Source of the DNA: Luteimonas suaedae
GTDB taxonomy: Bacteria > Pseudomonadota > Gammaproteobacteria > Xanthomonadales > Xanthomonadaceae
Assembly (NCBI RefSeq): GCF_008312895.1
Contig: NZ_VSSP01000004.1
Coordinates: 248,001-312,000, forward strand
Direction: 5' to 3'
DNA length: 64,000 nucleotides
Shown here: positions 42,934 to 52,487 of the stretch, one piece after another
Numbering within the stretch: the first letter of the stretch is position 1
Layout of the letters: the number at the start of each line of letters is the position of its first letter
The notes under the pieces: generated by a model
Told to the model about the DNA's origin: nothing
Databases searched by the model: none
What the model saw: the letters and a program-made list of their open reading frames with translations, nothing else
Translations under genes and position numbers: made by a program

Positions 42934-44214
42934 ATGTTCAACGCAGAAAAATCCCAGCTTGCGATTGTAGGTCTTGGTTATGTGGGGCTACCCCTCGCTG
43001 TCGCATTCGGGGGCAAGATGCCGGTCATCGGCTATGACATCGACAAGGAGCGCGTGGATGAACTCCGAGACGGCATGGATCACACACTGGAGGTCTCCTC
43101 GGAGGATCTGGCAGGGGCGGAGCAACTCCAGTTCACTACGCTCCTTGAGGATATCCGCGAAAGCAACGTGTACATCATCACGGTGCCTACGCCGATCGAC
43201 AGCGCTCGGCGTCCTGATTTCGACCCGTTGCTGAAATCCAGCGCGGCGATCGGTTCGATCCTAAAGAAGGGCGATGTCGTGATCTACGAATCGACGGTGT
43301 ATCCCGGAGTGACCGAGGAGGTTTGCGTGCCGGTGCTGGAGCAGGCGTCGGGCCTCACTTTCAATGTTGATTTTTATTGCGGGTACAGCCCCGAGCGGAT
43401 CAACCCCGGTGACAAGGAACGCTCGGTAACGAAGATCACAAAGGTCACGGCGGGCTCGACCCCGGAAGTTGCCGACTTCGTGGACGAGCTCTACCGCGGC
43501 ATCATCACGGCGGGTACGCACAAGGCCAGCTCGATCCGCGTTGCCGAGGCGGCGAAGGTGATCGAGAACACTCAGCGGGACGTCAACATCGCACTGATGA
43601 ACGAACTCGCCAGGATCTTCCATCGTGTGGGCATCGATACCAGCGAAGTCCTGGCCGCTGCCCGGACGAAGTGGAACTTCATGCCGTTCACACCGGGCCT
43701 TGTCGGCGGCCATTGTATCGGCGTGGACCCCTACTATCTCGCACACAAAGCCGCAATGCTGGGTTACAACCCTGAGTTGATCCTCTCCGCCCGTAGGATC
43801 AACGACGAGATGGGGCCCTACGTGGCGAACCGTGTACTGCGGCAGATGGCCAAAGCCGGGCTGAACATCGTCGGATCCCGCATTCTTGTCCTGGGTCTGG
43901 CCTTCAAGGAAAACTGCCCGGACCTTCGCAACACCAAAGTCGTGGACATTCTGCATGAGCTCGCGGATGCCAATGCGCACGTTGACGTGTACGACCCGTG
44001 GGTGGACGCCGCCGACGCGGCACGCGAGTACGGTGTAGAGCTGATTGAGGCCCCGGAAGCAAGTCTCTACGACGCGGTCATTCTCACTGTTGCACACCAG
44101 GAATTCGTTGGCGCGGATGCCATCCTGTCAGCGAAATCGCTGTTGAAGCCCGGGGGTATCGTGTTCGACGTGAAGGGCGTGATCCCTGCGGGCGACGACG
44201 TTTATCGACTTTAA
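42934..44214 (+). CDS. UDP-N-acetylhexosamine 6-dehydrogenase (TviB/WbpO family)
   Basis: A 426-residue nucleotide-sugar dehydrogenase that oxidises UDP-GlcNAc or UDP-GalNAc to the uronic acid. The NAD site is [17 protein letters not shown]. The family stretches [13 protein letters not shown] and VYESTVYPG, the catalytic Cys in [16 protein letters not shown], and [15 protein letters not shown] closely follow TviB (VipA) and WbpO. The start at 42934 ([13 protein letters not shown]) has AAGGA upstream. The O-chain therefore probably contains an N-acetylhexosaminuronic acid. With two UDP-GlcNAc 2-epimerases in the locus, a ManNAcA product is an alternative. Confidence 0.9.
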   Translation: MFNAEKSQLAIVGLGYVGLPLAVAFGGKMPVIGYDIDKERVDELRDGMDHTLEVSSEDLAGAEQLQFTTLLEDIRESNVYIITVPTPIDSARRPDFDPLLKSSAAIGSILKKGDVVIYESTVYPGVTEEVCVPVLEQASGLTFNVDFYCGYSPERINPGDKERSVTKITKVTAGSTPEVADFVDELYRGIITAGTHKASSIRVAEAAKVIENTQRDVNIALMNELARIFHRVGIDTSEVLAAARTKWNFMPFTPGLVGGHCIGVDPYYLAHKAAMLGYNPELILSARRINDEMGPYVANRVLRQMAKAGLNIVGSRILVLGLAFKENCPDLRNTKVVDILHELADANAHVDVYDPWVDAADAAREYGVELIEAPEASLYDAVILTVAHQEFVGADAILSAKSLLKPGGIVFDVKGVIPAGDDVYRL

Positions 44215-44238
44215 TCAAGAGACATTGAGGAATAATGC

Positions 44239-44772
44239 ATGAACGCTAAATTTGTTATGGCGCTCGCCTTGGCGTGCGGCTTGGCCGGTTGCCGCGATCC
44301 AGGTCCGGGTACCGAAAACGTTCCGGTTGGGAATGCCGCCCAAGAAGTGGAAACGCCGGGGGAGGCGTCTACCCAGCGCGGCGAGTTGCCCGCCGCAAAA
44401 AGCTTGGGAAGGCCGTTGCCTGGCGGCATTTCGAACCTATCTTTCCCGTATCACGTGAATATTGATCGGGACACCGGCAAGTCCAGAGGGGGGAGGCCGG
44501 TTCGAGAGATCGGGATCGAACTTCTCGGGGCGACACCTGCAGAGGCGGAAGCAGAGTTGTCTCGGCTCATAGGGCAGCAGGGCGGATCGGTACAACAGCG
44601 TCAGGAACCGGAGGAGGCATTGCGGGTAGTCTATGCCTTGTCGGACGGCACGCGGATGCTTGCCTGGTTCAGGCCGGGCCCCCCGCCTGGGGAGCGCTAT
44701 GAGTTGCAGAGAACCGATGCGACGGGCACGCTGTATATGGCTTGGCCCTACTTAGACAAGAGCGCCCAGTAG
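44239..44772 (+). CDS. Lipoprotein of unknown function
   Basis: A 177-residue protein with a lipobox (ALALACGLAGC) and an acidic low-complexity linker. A small C-terminal domain contains GIELLGATPAEAEAELSRLI. GAGG precedes the ATG. Its last base overlaps the GTG start of the acyltransferase. No family was recognised. Its place in the cluster suggests an envelope role linked to polysaccharide export or modification. Confidence 0.65.
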   Translation: MNAKFVMALALACGLAGCRDPGPGTENVPVGNAAQEVETPGEASTQRGELPAAKSLGRPLPGGISNLSFPYHVNIDRDTGKSRGGRPVREIGIELLGATPAEAEAELSRLIGQQGGSVQQRQEPEEALRVVYALSDGTRMLAWFRPGPPPGERYELQRTDATGTLYMAWPYLDKSAQ

Positions 44773-46820
44773 TGTCAGCGGTTGGTGTTGGTGCGCACAC
44801 GTTCCGCACCGATATTCAGGGTATGCGCGCCATCGCTGTCGGGGCGGTGGTCGTGTATCACGTTTGGCCCGCCTGGCTTCCAGGTGGGTATGTCGGCGTG
44901 GATGTATTCTTCGTCATCTCCGGATATCTGATCACCGGGTTGCTTATCCGGGAACTGGAGCGGAGTGGAACGATCAGCCTGCGTGACTTCTATGCCCGCC
45001 GGATCCGACGCCTGTTGCCGGCGTCCTCAGTCACGCTCCTTGCGGTCGCCGCTGCGACAGTCGCCTGGATGTCAGTGGCCGATTGGCGAGGCGTAGCGAC
45101 CGAGCTCCTGGCCAGCGCTTTTTATGTTCAGAACCTTCTGCTTGTCCAGCAGCAGGTCGACTATCTGGCTGTTGACGCCGCGCCGAGCCCGCTCCTGCAT
45201 TTCTGGACGCTGTCGGTGGAAGAGCAGTTTTATGTGTTCTGGCCGCTGCTCATGGTCGCGATGGCGGTGCTGGGCAACAGGAAAAGCTGGCCGCTGCGAC
45301 CTACCCTGCTCGTATCGCTGGGGGCCGTGTGCGCTCTATCTCTGGGCCATGCGGTCCATATGTCATATGTCGACCCCGCGCCCGGCTACTTCATTACCAC
45401 GACCCGGATCTGGGAACTTGGAGTCGGAGCATTGCTGGCCCTGGCCGCGCCAAGCGTCGGCCTCGCCCGGTTGCCAAGGGTGGTCCTTGGCTGGGCAGGC
45501 CTGATGGCGATCGTTCTGTCGACGGTCTTCTACACCCACCGCCTTCCATTCCCCGGCTATGAGGCGTTGCTGCCGACCTTGGGGGCAACGGCATTGCTAT
45601 ATGCATGCCTTGATCGGAGTGATCATCTAGGTGCATGGTTGGCGAGCGCGCCGATGCAATACCTTGGATCTATTTCTTATTCGCTTTATTTGTGGCACTG
45701 GCCGGTGATCGTGTTTTACCCATCGGTTAGCGGAAGGCAGCACGATACCTTACAAGATGGCGTTCTCGTTGTGGTGGTCTCGCTTCTTTGCGCCCACCTG
45801 TCGCGGGAGTTGGTCGAGGAACGCTTCCGCAAGGCGCGGCCGGGAGAAGTCTATAGGCCATATGCGATCGCGGGTGCTTTGGCGCTTGGCGTCGCCATGG
45901 CTTCGCTATGGATCTCCACAGAATCGGACGAACGTGCACACGCGGCATTCCAGGCAATGGCGACGGTGTCGGGACACCCGGGCGCGATGGTGCTTGTGCG
46001 CCGCGATCTTGCTGCTTCGGAAGACGGTGGCTTCATTCCCGCTGCCGACATGGCCAGACTCGACCGCGGCTCTGCCTACGGCATCGCTGGCAGCTCCAAG
46101 TGCATCGGCAATGTCCCCTCGGAAAAGCCCGTATCGTGCGACTACGGTACGACGGGTGGGACCAAACGAGTGTTTATCGTGGGTGATTCGCATGCGGTGC
46201 ATTGGCTGCCTGCCCTCGAGCTCATAGCTGAAAATGCCAACTGGCAGATCACCGGGTTGACCAAGAGCAGCTGTGCGTTTACGGACGAGTTACTCGGTTT
46301 TTCCAACGCAGGCGCGAGCCGAGAGTACGTCGAATGCAAGATATGGGGTGAGAGGGTACTGCAGCAGCTTCTGCAGGAAAAGCCCGACCTGGTTATTCTC
46401 AGTCACTCTGCGCGGCATGCGCTGCCAGGCGGGCGTCCAGGCGCCGCTGATGACGTGGTTGCGCGGGGCATTCTGCGCCATACCAAGGCGCTCCGGGAGG
46501 CTGGCATCAAGGTCGCAGCGATCCAGCATACGCCGTGGCAACAGCAAGACGTGCCCCGCTGCATGGCCCGCCGTGGCGCATCGGTCGAGTCCTGTTCTGC
46601 GTCGGAGGATGTCGCCATATATCCGGGAACCATCGCAAGAGCAGTGGCCATGGATCCGTCCATTGAGCTGATCGAGACCCTGCCCTACTTCTGCCAGGCA
46701 GGTACGTGCCCGGTGGTTATAGGCGGTGTATTGGTGTATCGAGACAAGCACCACCTGAGCGCCACATATGCAAAAACCCTCGCTCCAATCCTGGAGAGAA
46801 AATTGCGTGAGCTGCTATAG
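44772..46820 (+). CDS. O-acyltransferase (OafA/YrhL type) with SGNH domain
   Basis: A 682-residue membrane O-acetyltransferase. The N-terminal acyltransferase-3 domain of about ten helices opens with FRTDIQGMRAIAVGAVVVYH and contains YVGVDVFFVISGYLIT and FWTLSVEEQFYVFWPLL. A C-terminal SGNH-hydrolase-like domain has block I FIVGDSHAVHW and the Asp-x-x-His end motif DKHHLSATYA. Such fusions acetylate O-antigen or other exported glycans, receiving acetyl groups across the membrane. The start is GTG at 44772; a longer in-frame ORF from 44742 overlaps the lipoprotein gene. Confidence 0.9.
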   Translation: MSAVGVGAHTFRTDIQGMRAIAVGAVVVYHVWPAWLPGGYVGVDVFFVISGYLITGLLIRELERSGTISLRDFYARRIRRLLPASSVTLLAVAAATVAWMSVADWRGVATELLASAFYVQNLLLVQQQVDYLAVDAAPSPLLHFWTLSVEEQFYVFWPLLMVAMAVLGNRKSWPLRPTLLVSLGAVCALSLGHAVHMSYVDPAPGYFITTTRIWELGVGALLALAAPSVGLARLPRVVLGWAGLMAIVLSTVFYTHRLPFPGYEALLPTLGATALLYACLDRSDHLGAWLASAPMQYLGSISYSLYLWHWPVIVFYPSVSGRQHDTLQDGVLVVVVSLLCAHLSRELVEERFRKARPGEVYRPYAIAGALALGVAMASLWISTESDERAHAAFQAMATVSGHPGAMVLVRRDLAASEDGGFIPAADMARLDRGSAYGIAGSSKCIGNVPSEKPVSCDYGTTGGTKRVFIVGDSHAVHWLPALELIAENANWQITGLTKSSCAFTDELLGFSNAGASREYVECKIWGERVLQQLLQEKPDLVILSHSARHALPGGRPGAADDVVARGILRHTKALREAGIKVAAIQHTPWQQQDVPRCMARRGASVESCSASEDVAIYPGTIARAVAMDPSIELIETLPYFCQAGTCPVVIGGVLVYRDKHHLSATYAKTLAPILERKLRELL

Positions 46821-46866
46821 AAGCAAGATTTCTTCAAGACGATAACTGCCGCCGGTGCGAGGATTG

Positions 46867-49425
46867 ATGATGTTGGGTTTTCGGGAGGACGAACGGGCAG
46901 ACTTGCCGCTGCGTAAATATCCGGAGGCACCGGAGAGTGTGCCAGTACCTCAAATGGATCCCTGTTGGTACAAGGAAACGTACCCAGATGTTGGCCGGGT
47001 ACCGCTAGAGCCTGAAACTCACTTCCAGCTTTACGGGCATCGTTTGGGCCGCGATCCCTCGCCAGAGTTCTCGACCGTATTTTTTCGGGCGCTGCTCAAG
47101 CTTGGTGAGAGGAAGGATCCGTTGCGGGAACTTCGGAAGCTGTCCGTTCGGGGCTTGGTGCCCAAGAACCCGGCGTTTACCGGACGGGTCCTCTGGGCAG
47201 CGGAGCAGCTCGCCCACAAGGACCGGCTCGACCAGGCTCTGGTGCTTGCAGAGCGGTGGTTGCCCACGGCGGAACAGTATCGAACAAACATCCTGCGTGC
47301 GAACCTGGCAGTGAAGCACAACGAAGAAACTGCCTGGATCGCGGCCACAAATGCGTACTTGAGGCATTTTGGCTTGGCACCTATTCAACTCCAGGGAAGA
47401 GGCAGCCTGTTCGATCGAGTCCAGTCCCAAGGTCTCACCGAATCGGTCAGGGGACCGAGAGTCTCGATTATCGTGGCGGCCTGGAATTCTGAGCATACGG
47501 TCGCCAAGGCCTTGGATTCGTTGCTTGCCCAATCGTGGCAGAACATTGAGCTCTTGGTGATCGACGATTGCTCGACAGATGGAACGTGGGGTGTAATTAG
47601 CGAAATCTCGGCCCGAGATTCGCGGGTCAAGGCTTGGAGAAACCCCGAGAACGTCGGGCCATACGTAAGCAAGAGTATCGCCGCCAGCTATGCGACGGGA
47701 GACTGGATTACTTGCCACGACGCGGATGATTGGGCACATCCGGAGCGAATCGCTCGACAGGCGCAGTTCTGTATCGAGAACAGATTAACAGCCTGCCTGT
47801 CCGGAATGCTTAGGATGGATAACAAGGGAGAATATACTCGGCTAAATGAAGTCGGCGAGTTCGTCCACGACGGAGCCTGCCGCAGTGCGTTCATTTCGCT
47901 GTTTATGTGTTCCCAAACCTTCCACGACTTGCTTGGCGCTTGGGATCAAGTGCGGGCAGGCGGGGATTCGGAGCTTCTTCGTCGACTGGAAATTGTCACC
48001 GGCAAATGCATTCATCAGTTGCCGGTTCCTACTATGTTGTGTCGCGATCATGAGCAGAGTCTCACTAACGATACGCGCTTTGGATTGAACGTTCGGACAG
48101 ACGATGGTGCCCGCCATCGACTAATTTACAAGAATTCGTATCTGCAAGGCCACAAGAGCCTTACTAGATCTACCTCGCGCTACGAGTTTCCCGAGCGGGA
48201 GTCGCGGTACGATTCGAGGGGCTTGCAAGTTCCACTTGAATCAGTTCTTAACGCCACCGCTGCCCATCAGGCGCAGCTGCAACAAGAAGTGGTCGCTGAC
48301 GTGGTGATCATTACGAACACGAGGTTTCCAGGCGGCAACGCGTCATCCACACTGGACGAGCTAAGATACTTGAAGTCTCAAGGCCTTCGAGTAGCGCTGG
48401 TGCATTGTTCCGTTGACACTGATCTCGGTCGGAGCTTGAGCACAAGATTCAATGCTCATAGAGAGGTTCTATATCAATGGTCCAGGGTTGCAAGCATCAG
48501 CGCCAAGGTTCTGATCTGTCGTCATCCACGGGTGCTCGTCTCACATGCATTCCGTTATCTCCTGCCTCGGATCCAAGCGAAACATGCTTTTGTAGTCAAG
48601 AATAATTCGTGCCGGCGACCCAGTGGCGAGTCTGTCTATGAGCTGGAGGATATGGTGCGGGTGGCGCAGGCGCTTTCGGTGGAATCACTGCAATTTTGCC
48701 CGATCAGTCAGGTGATGCGCAACGAGCTCCTGGAGTATCCAGGAAATGGCATCGATTCCTTCCGGCTTTCCGCTATCGATTGGACGCCTACGTTTGATGC
48801 TGCGCAATATTACCATCCGCCAAAGGCGGCCATGTGTACTCCGTATAAGGTCGGCCGCCACTCACGCGATGGCATGGAAAAGTGGCGGGAACGGCCGAAG
48901 GAGTTGCTGCAGGCGTATCCGCCTTCAAGTGACTTCGAGATTCACATCCTCGGTGGTGCCGCCAAGGCGGTCCGGATTCTTGGGGAACTGCCGGAGAACT
49001 GGCGTGTTCGCGAGTTTGGTGAGGTGGAGCCGTTGGCGTTTTTGGCCAGGTTGGACGCTTTTGTCTATTTTCCCAATACGAACCTTGTCGAGGGATTTGG
49101 GCGGACTATCGTCGAAGCCATGATTGCCGGCGTGCCGGTGATCGTGCCTGCCAGCCTGGAGGAGAATTTCGGGGAGCTCGTGCTGGTCTGCGAACCACGG
49201 GATGTCGCAGTTGTCGTCGCGCGCTTGGCTCAGAATGCAGAGGCCCGTATTTCCTATCTGAAGGAGGTTCAACAGTTGGCGCTGGCCCGGTACGGGGCAG
49301 ATATCATAGCCGAGCGACTGCGGGGAACCGGCCTAGAGCTGGCTGGTGCTACCGATACTAGCGAACTTGCGATCCTATCTGCGAGGTCGCGACACTACCG
49401 ATCCACAGTCCTTCGCGAGCTGTGA
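46867..49425 (+). CDS. GT2-GT4 fusion glycosyltransferase, paralogue of 39941-42772
   Basis: An 852-residue protein. The N terminus carries the WYKETYPDVG...YGHRLGRDPSPEF module seen in rhamnan-type and other polysaccharide glycosyltransferases. A GT2 domain spans about residues 200-400 (RVSIIVAAWNSEHTVAKALD, VIDDCSTDGTW, TCHDADDWAHP). The C-terminal GT4-like domain has RFPGGNASSTLDELRYLKS and FVYFPNTNLVEGFGRTIVEA. The start could be 46867 or 46870 (ATGATG), with GAGG just upstream. G+C is notably low. The stop overlaps the next GTG start. Confidence 0.83.
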   Translation: MMLGFREDERADLPLRKYPEAPESVPVPQMDPCWYKETYPDVGRVPLEPETHFQLYGHRLGRDPSPEFSTVFFRALLKLGERKDPLRELRKLSVRGLVPKNPAFTGRVLWAAEQLAHKDRLDQALVLAERWLPTAEQYRTNILRANLAVKHNEETAWIAATNAYLRHFGLAPIQLQGRGSLFDRVQSQGLTESVRGPRVSIIVAAWNSEHTVAKALDSLLAQSWQNIELLVIDDCSTDGTWGVISEISARDSRVKAWRNPENVGPYVSKSIAASYATGDWITCHDADDWAHPERIARQAQFCIENRLTACLSGMLRMDNKGEYTRLNEVGEFVHDGACRSAFISLFMCSQTFHDLLGAWDQVRAGGDSELLRRLEIVTGKCIHQLPVPTMLCRDHEQSLTNDTRFGLNVRTDDGARHRLIYKNSYLQGHKSLTRSTSRYEFPERESRYDSRGLQVPLESVLNATAAHQAQLQQEVVADVVIITNTRFPGGNASSTLDELRYLKSQGLRVALVHCSVDTDLGRSLSTRFNAHREVLYQWSRVASISAKVLICRHPRVLVSHAFRYLLPRIQAKHAFVVKNNSCRRPSGESVYELEDMVRVAQALSVESLQFCPISQVMRNELLEYPGNGIDSFRLSAIDWTPTFDAAQYYHPPKAAMCTPYKVGRHSRDGMEKWRERPKELLQAYPPSSDFEIHILGGAAKAVRILGELPENWRVREFGEVEPLAFLARLDAFVYFPNTNLVEGFGRTIVEAMIAGVPVIVPASLEENFGELVLVCEPRDVAVVVARLAQNAEARISYLKEVQQLALARYGADIIAERLRGTGLELAGATDTSELAILSARSRHYRSTVLREL

Positions 49426-50981
49426 CAGTGCCACAGCAATCCAACGGCGCAGTCAGCGCGCATGATCGCCGCCGGCTCGTCGTGCACGTGGGCATGACCA
49501 AGGCCGGGAGCACCGCGATTCAGAATTACCTGGAGAAGTGTCGAAACGAACTGAGGACGCATGGGGTGCTGTTTCCTGAGACAGGGTTCGCGAGAGGCAA
49601 CCCGTTCGACCCGGAACGGACGTCGGGGCATCTGGAACTGGTGAGGCAGATCCGCCGGAGGGGCGTTCAGCCGCTTGAGGACGAGCTAAAGCAAGCAAAT
49701 GCACGTGTTGTTGTTCTCTCAGCAGAGAACCTCCTTCTAGACCGGCCCGATGACGAGCTTAGAGCCCTTGCGGAATACTTCCACGGTTGGGAGGTCACCG
49801 TCATTGTGATCCTGCGGAGTCAGCAGGAGTGGCTACGGTCCAGGTACGTAGAAAGTGTGCTGAGCGGATTCAAGGCCAGCATCGGGACCGTCCAGGAGTT
49901 CACCGCTGAGGCAGCCGAGAAGGGCTGGCTAAACTATTACGCTGCTTTGGAGCGGGTGTGCAGATTAGTGTCCGCTGACGAGGTGCGACTGATCAACTAT
50001 GAGGAGGCTGCACTAAAGGGTCGCCTGGTTGAAGAGTTCCTGAGGGTGGCTGATCTTCCCCTGACGGATGCCGCCCTCGCCCGCACGATAAGGGCAAACG
50101 TTCGTGAGAAGGACGTGTTATTGGTTGAAGCAAAGCGAAGGCTGAATCCGCTGCTGCGCAGATGGTCGAGAGACGCGCGGCTCGCATATGAAGCGGAGTT
50201 CCGGGAAATCGCCAAGGAGGTGGAGAAGCGCCTCCCGGATCCGGCTCAATACGTGAAACAGGATTGGCTGCCGCTGTCCGAAACCGATTGCTTGGAGATC
50301 TCGGCGACCAACCTGGAGCTGGAGCGAGTGTATGGTCTTGTCCCGCCGCTACGGACTCCTGTTTCAGCAGCCGGCTACACTTATCAACATCGGGACTCTC
50401 GCAAAGGTCTGGATGAGCTGGTAATTGCAGGATGGAAGTTGGGGGCGATGCTTGGTCAGCGAGCTGACGTCCATGAAGAAGCACGCGGAGCCGAAGTATC
50501 GTCCGCCCTAGTCTCGAAGGGCATTGATCGCGTTATAAACCTTCTTGTCTCCGCGCAAGTCAGCCTCCATATTGGCTCGGCGGATACTGCGCTCATTGCT
50601 GCTTCTATGAGTTCAAAACTTCTGGCTCTTGTGCCACTCGGGAGTTGTTGTCCTGGAGAAGCTCTGGACGTTCTCCGTGTCAGGTTGCCGTCCGAAATCA
50701 TCTGCCTGAAATCGTCGCTCTCAAAGGGAAGCGTGCTCTCAGAAAGCGGAGTGTTGTGCGGTCGCAGGCTTGAAGTTGTCGTTGCCCGGGGCACGGATGC
50801 GATGGAGCTTGTCTCCGGGGTTTTCATGGGGGGATTCACCTGCACGGTGATCCTGATCGGGTGTGAACTGACGTGCATTCCGGATTTCATTTCCAGGTTC
50901 TCGCTCGAAGTTGCATCATCAGAGGACGACTGCATCATCCTGATTCCCGGGGCAGGTCGCGACACGAAGAGGGTCCAATGA
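49422..50981 (+). CDS. Sulfotransferase-like protein
   Basis: A 519-residue protein. Its N-terminal half resembles PAPS-dependent sulfotransferases: the 5'-phosphosulfate loop HVGMTKAGSTAIQNYLEKC at about residues 22-40, then ILRSQQEWLRSRYVESVLSG for 3'-phosphate binding. The C-terminal ~200 residues have no recognised family. It starts with GTG overlapping the preceding stop and ends overlapping the next ATG, so it is translationally coupled on both sides. It may sulfate the exported polysaccharide (inference); PAPS would come from cysD and cysN-cysC in the same window. Confidence 0.7.
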   Translation: MTVPQQSNGAVSAHDRRRLVVHVGMTKAGSTAIQNYLEKCRNELRTHGVLFPETGFARGNPFDPERTSGHLELVRQIRRRGVQPLEDELKQANARVVVLSAENLLLDRPDDELRALAEYFHGWEVTVIVILRSQQEWLRSRYVESVLSGFKASIGTVQEFTAEAAEKGWLNYYAALERVCRLVSADEVRLINYEEAALKGRLVEEFLRVADLPLTDAALARTIRANVREKDVLLVEAKRRLNPLLRRWSRDARLAYEAEFREIAKEVEKRLPDPAQYVKQDWLPLSETDCLEISATNLELERVYGLVPPLRTPVSAAGYTYQHRDSRKGLDELVIAGWKLGAMLGQRADVHEEARGAEVSSALVSKGIDRVINLLVSAQVSLHIGSADTALIAASMSSKLLALVPLGSCCPGEALDVLRVRLPSEIICLKSSLSKGSVLSESGVLCGRRLEVVVARGTDAMELVSGVFMGGFTCTVILIGCELTCIPDFISRFSLEVASSEDDCIILIPGAGRDTKRVQ

Positions 50982-52366
50982 GCAATCAATCGATCACCGA
51001 AACGCACCAGCAGGGAACTGGGGCGCATGTGCCGCAGGCGGCTTTCACCACTGCGCCAGTCCAGGCACTGTTCTGGAAGCCCCGCTTCATGGAGCCCAGC
51101 CACGTCCTGATACATGTACCGATGCTGTTCTGGCTTACCGCCGCCCTGGGTCCCAGCCGTGCAGCGGTGTTGGGAGCAGGTGACGGCATAGTCCATTTTG
51201 CTCTCTGCCAGGCCATGGAGAAACTGGCATCGGGTGGAAGTTGTGATGGATACGGCTACTGGATTGAACCCAAGAAGGGAAAGATGGTGTGCGCCGTGCC
51301 GGCGAGTCTCCGCGCTCATGAAGACATGCTGTATGAGGGAGCTTCGCGACTCCGGGCGGGTACTGCTCCAGGTGATGCGCTTGAGGAGCTGGCGGCAGCC
51401 CCTCCGGACGTGCTGTGCGTGGATCTCGAAGCGCTTCCCGTCGATGCCGTACTCGATCCCGAAGCGATTCTGCGCGCATTGGGGGATGCTGGGGTGCTTC
51501 TCCTGTTTGGAACACATAGTTTTGCCGAACGCAACCAGGGCGGAAAACGTCTTGAAGAATTGATCAGGGAAAATCCCAGCGTGGTGTTCGGGGGTGAAAC
51601 TGCAGTGGCTCTCATCGTCAAGGGTCAAGCCGTACCGGAGCCGTTGCGGAGCCTCTTGAAAAACGCCGACGACGGCAAGCTGGACCCTGGGACAGAGGCC
51701 GTGTTCCGGCGCAGTGGCCAAGGCCTTGTGGCTGCCGTACGCGCGGATGCTCTCGCGCACTCCCGGACAAAAGCCCAAAAGTTGCAGGCGCAGGCGGAAG
51801 CCGAGTTGCAGGGGGCACGCGACGCGCTGTCGAAGTTACAGGAAGTGGAAGAGGTCCGATCTCGGAAAATTGTCGACCTGCAGGCGGAAATGTTTGAGCT
51901 GCGACAGCAGCTTTGCAGGGAAGGCGAAGAGCAAAAGAGTCGTATCGCCAAACTGGGGGCCGAGTTGCAGAGGGCGCGCGCGGAGCGCGAAACACATCTG
52001 GATGAGATGGCTGGCTTGACGCGCATTTCGGAGGAATGGCGCGCTCGAGCCAGTGCGCACAAGGACGAGACTTTGGCGCTTGAGGTCAAGGCTGCAGAGC
52101 TCCGCAGGCAACTGGGAGCGGCGCTCGACAAGGTTCGGGCGCAGCGCAATGCGCGGCACAAGATGTCGGCGGAGCTCAAGGCGCGGGTGCGGAAGCTTCG
52201 CGGAGCGCTCAGGCGCGCACGAAACGAAGCGGAGACATGGCAACAAAGGGCCGGACACCTTGAAAGCCAAGTGGTTAAGATGCTTACCAGCACGTCGTGG
52301 AAAGTCACCCGCCCGATTCGCGCCGTAAAACACATATTTTTCGGGCGCGGTCGCAGCGCGGATTGA
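50978..52366 (+). CDS. Putative SAM-fold protein with long coiled coil
   Basis: A 462-residue protein. The first ~260 residues contain a motif like a class-I methyltransferase SAM loop (AAVLGAGDGIVHFAL) and a hydrophobic strand followed by an acidic residue (PPDVLCVDLEALP). Residues ~290-440 form a long coiled coil (AQAEAELQGARDALSKLQEV). The tail ends TSTSWKVTRPIRAVK, a short motif often found at the end of polysaccharide glycosyl- and methyltransferases. It may cap or modify the chain or act as a length ruler, but activity is not proven. Start 50978 overlaps the sulfotransferase stop (ATGA). Confidence 0.6.
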   Translation: MSNQSITETHQQGTGAHVPQAAFTTAPVQALFWKPRFMEPSHVLIHVPMLFWLTAALGPSRAAVLGAGDGIVHFALCQAMEKLASGGSCDGYGYWIEPKKGKMVCAVPASLRAHEDMLYEGASRLRAGTAPGDALEELAAAPPDVLCVDLEALPVDAVLDPEAILRALGDAGVLLLFGTHSFAERNQGGKRLEELIRENPSVVFGGETAVALIVKGQAVPEPLRSLLKNADDGKLDPGTEAVFRRSGQGLVAAVRADALAHSRTKAQKLQAQAEAELQGARDALSKLQEVEEVRSRKIVDLQAEMFELRQQLCREGEEQKSRIAKLGAELQRARAERETHLDEMAGLTRISEEWRARASAHKDETLALEVKAAELRRQLGAALDKVRAQRNARHKMSAELKARVRKLRGALRRARNEAETWQQRAGHLESQVVKMLTSTSWKVTRPIRAVKHIFFGRGRSAD

Positions 52367-52487
52367 TCCGGAACGGCAGGCTCGCTGGCCGTTCGCAATG
52401 GGGACGGTGGCTAGTGGCGGGTCGAACTGGACGTCCGAGGCTGGCTTCTGGATGCAGCTTAGCTCGGCGGCCTTTTCGAAGAGCCAA

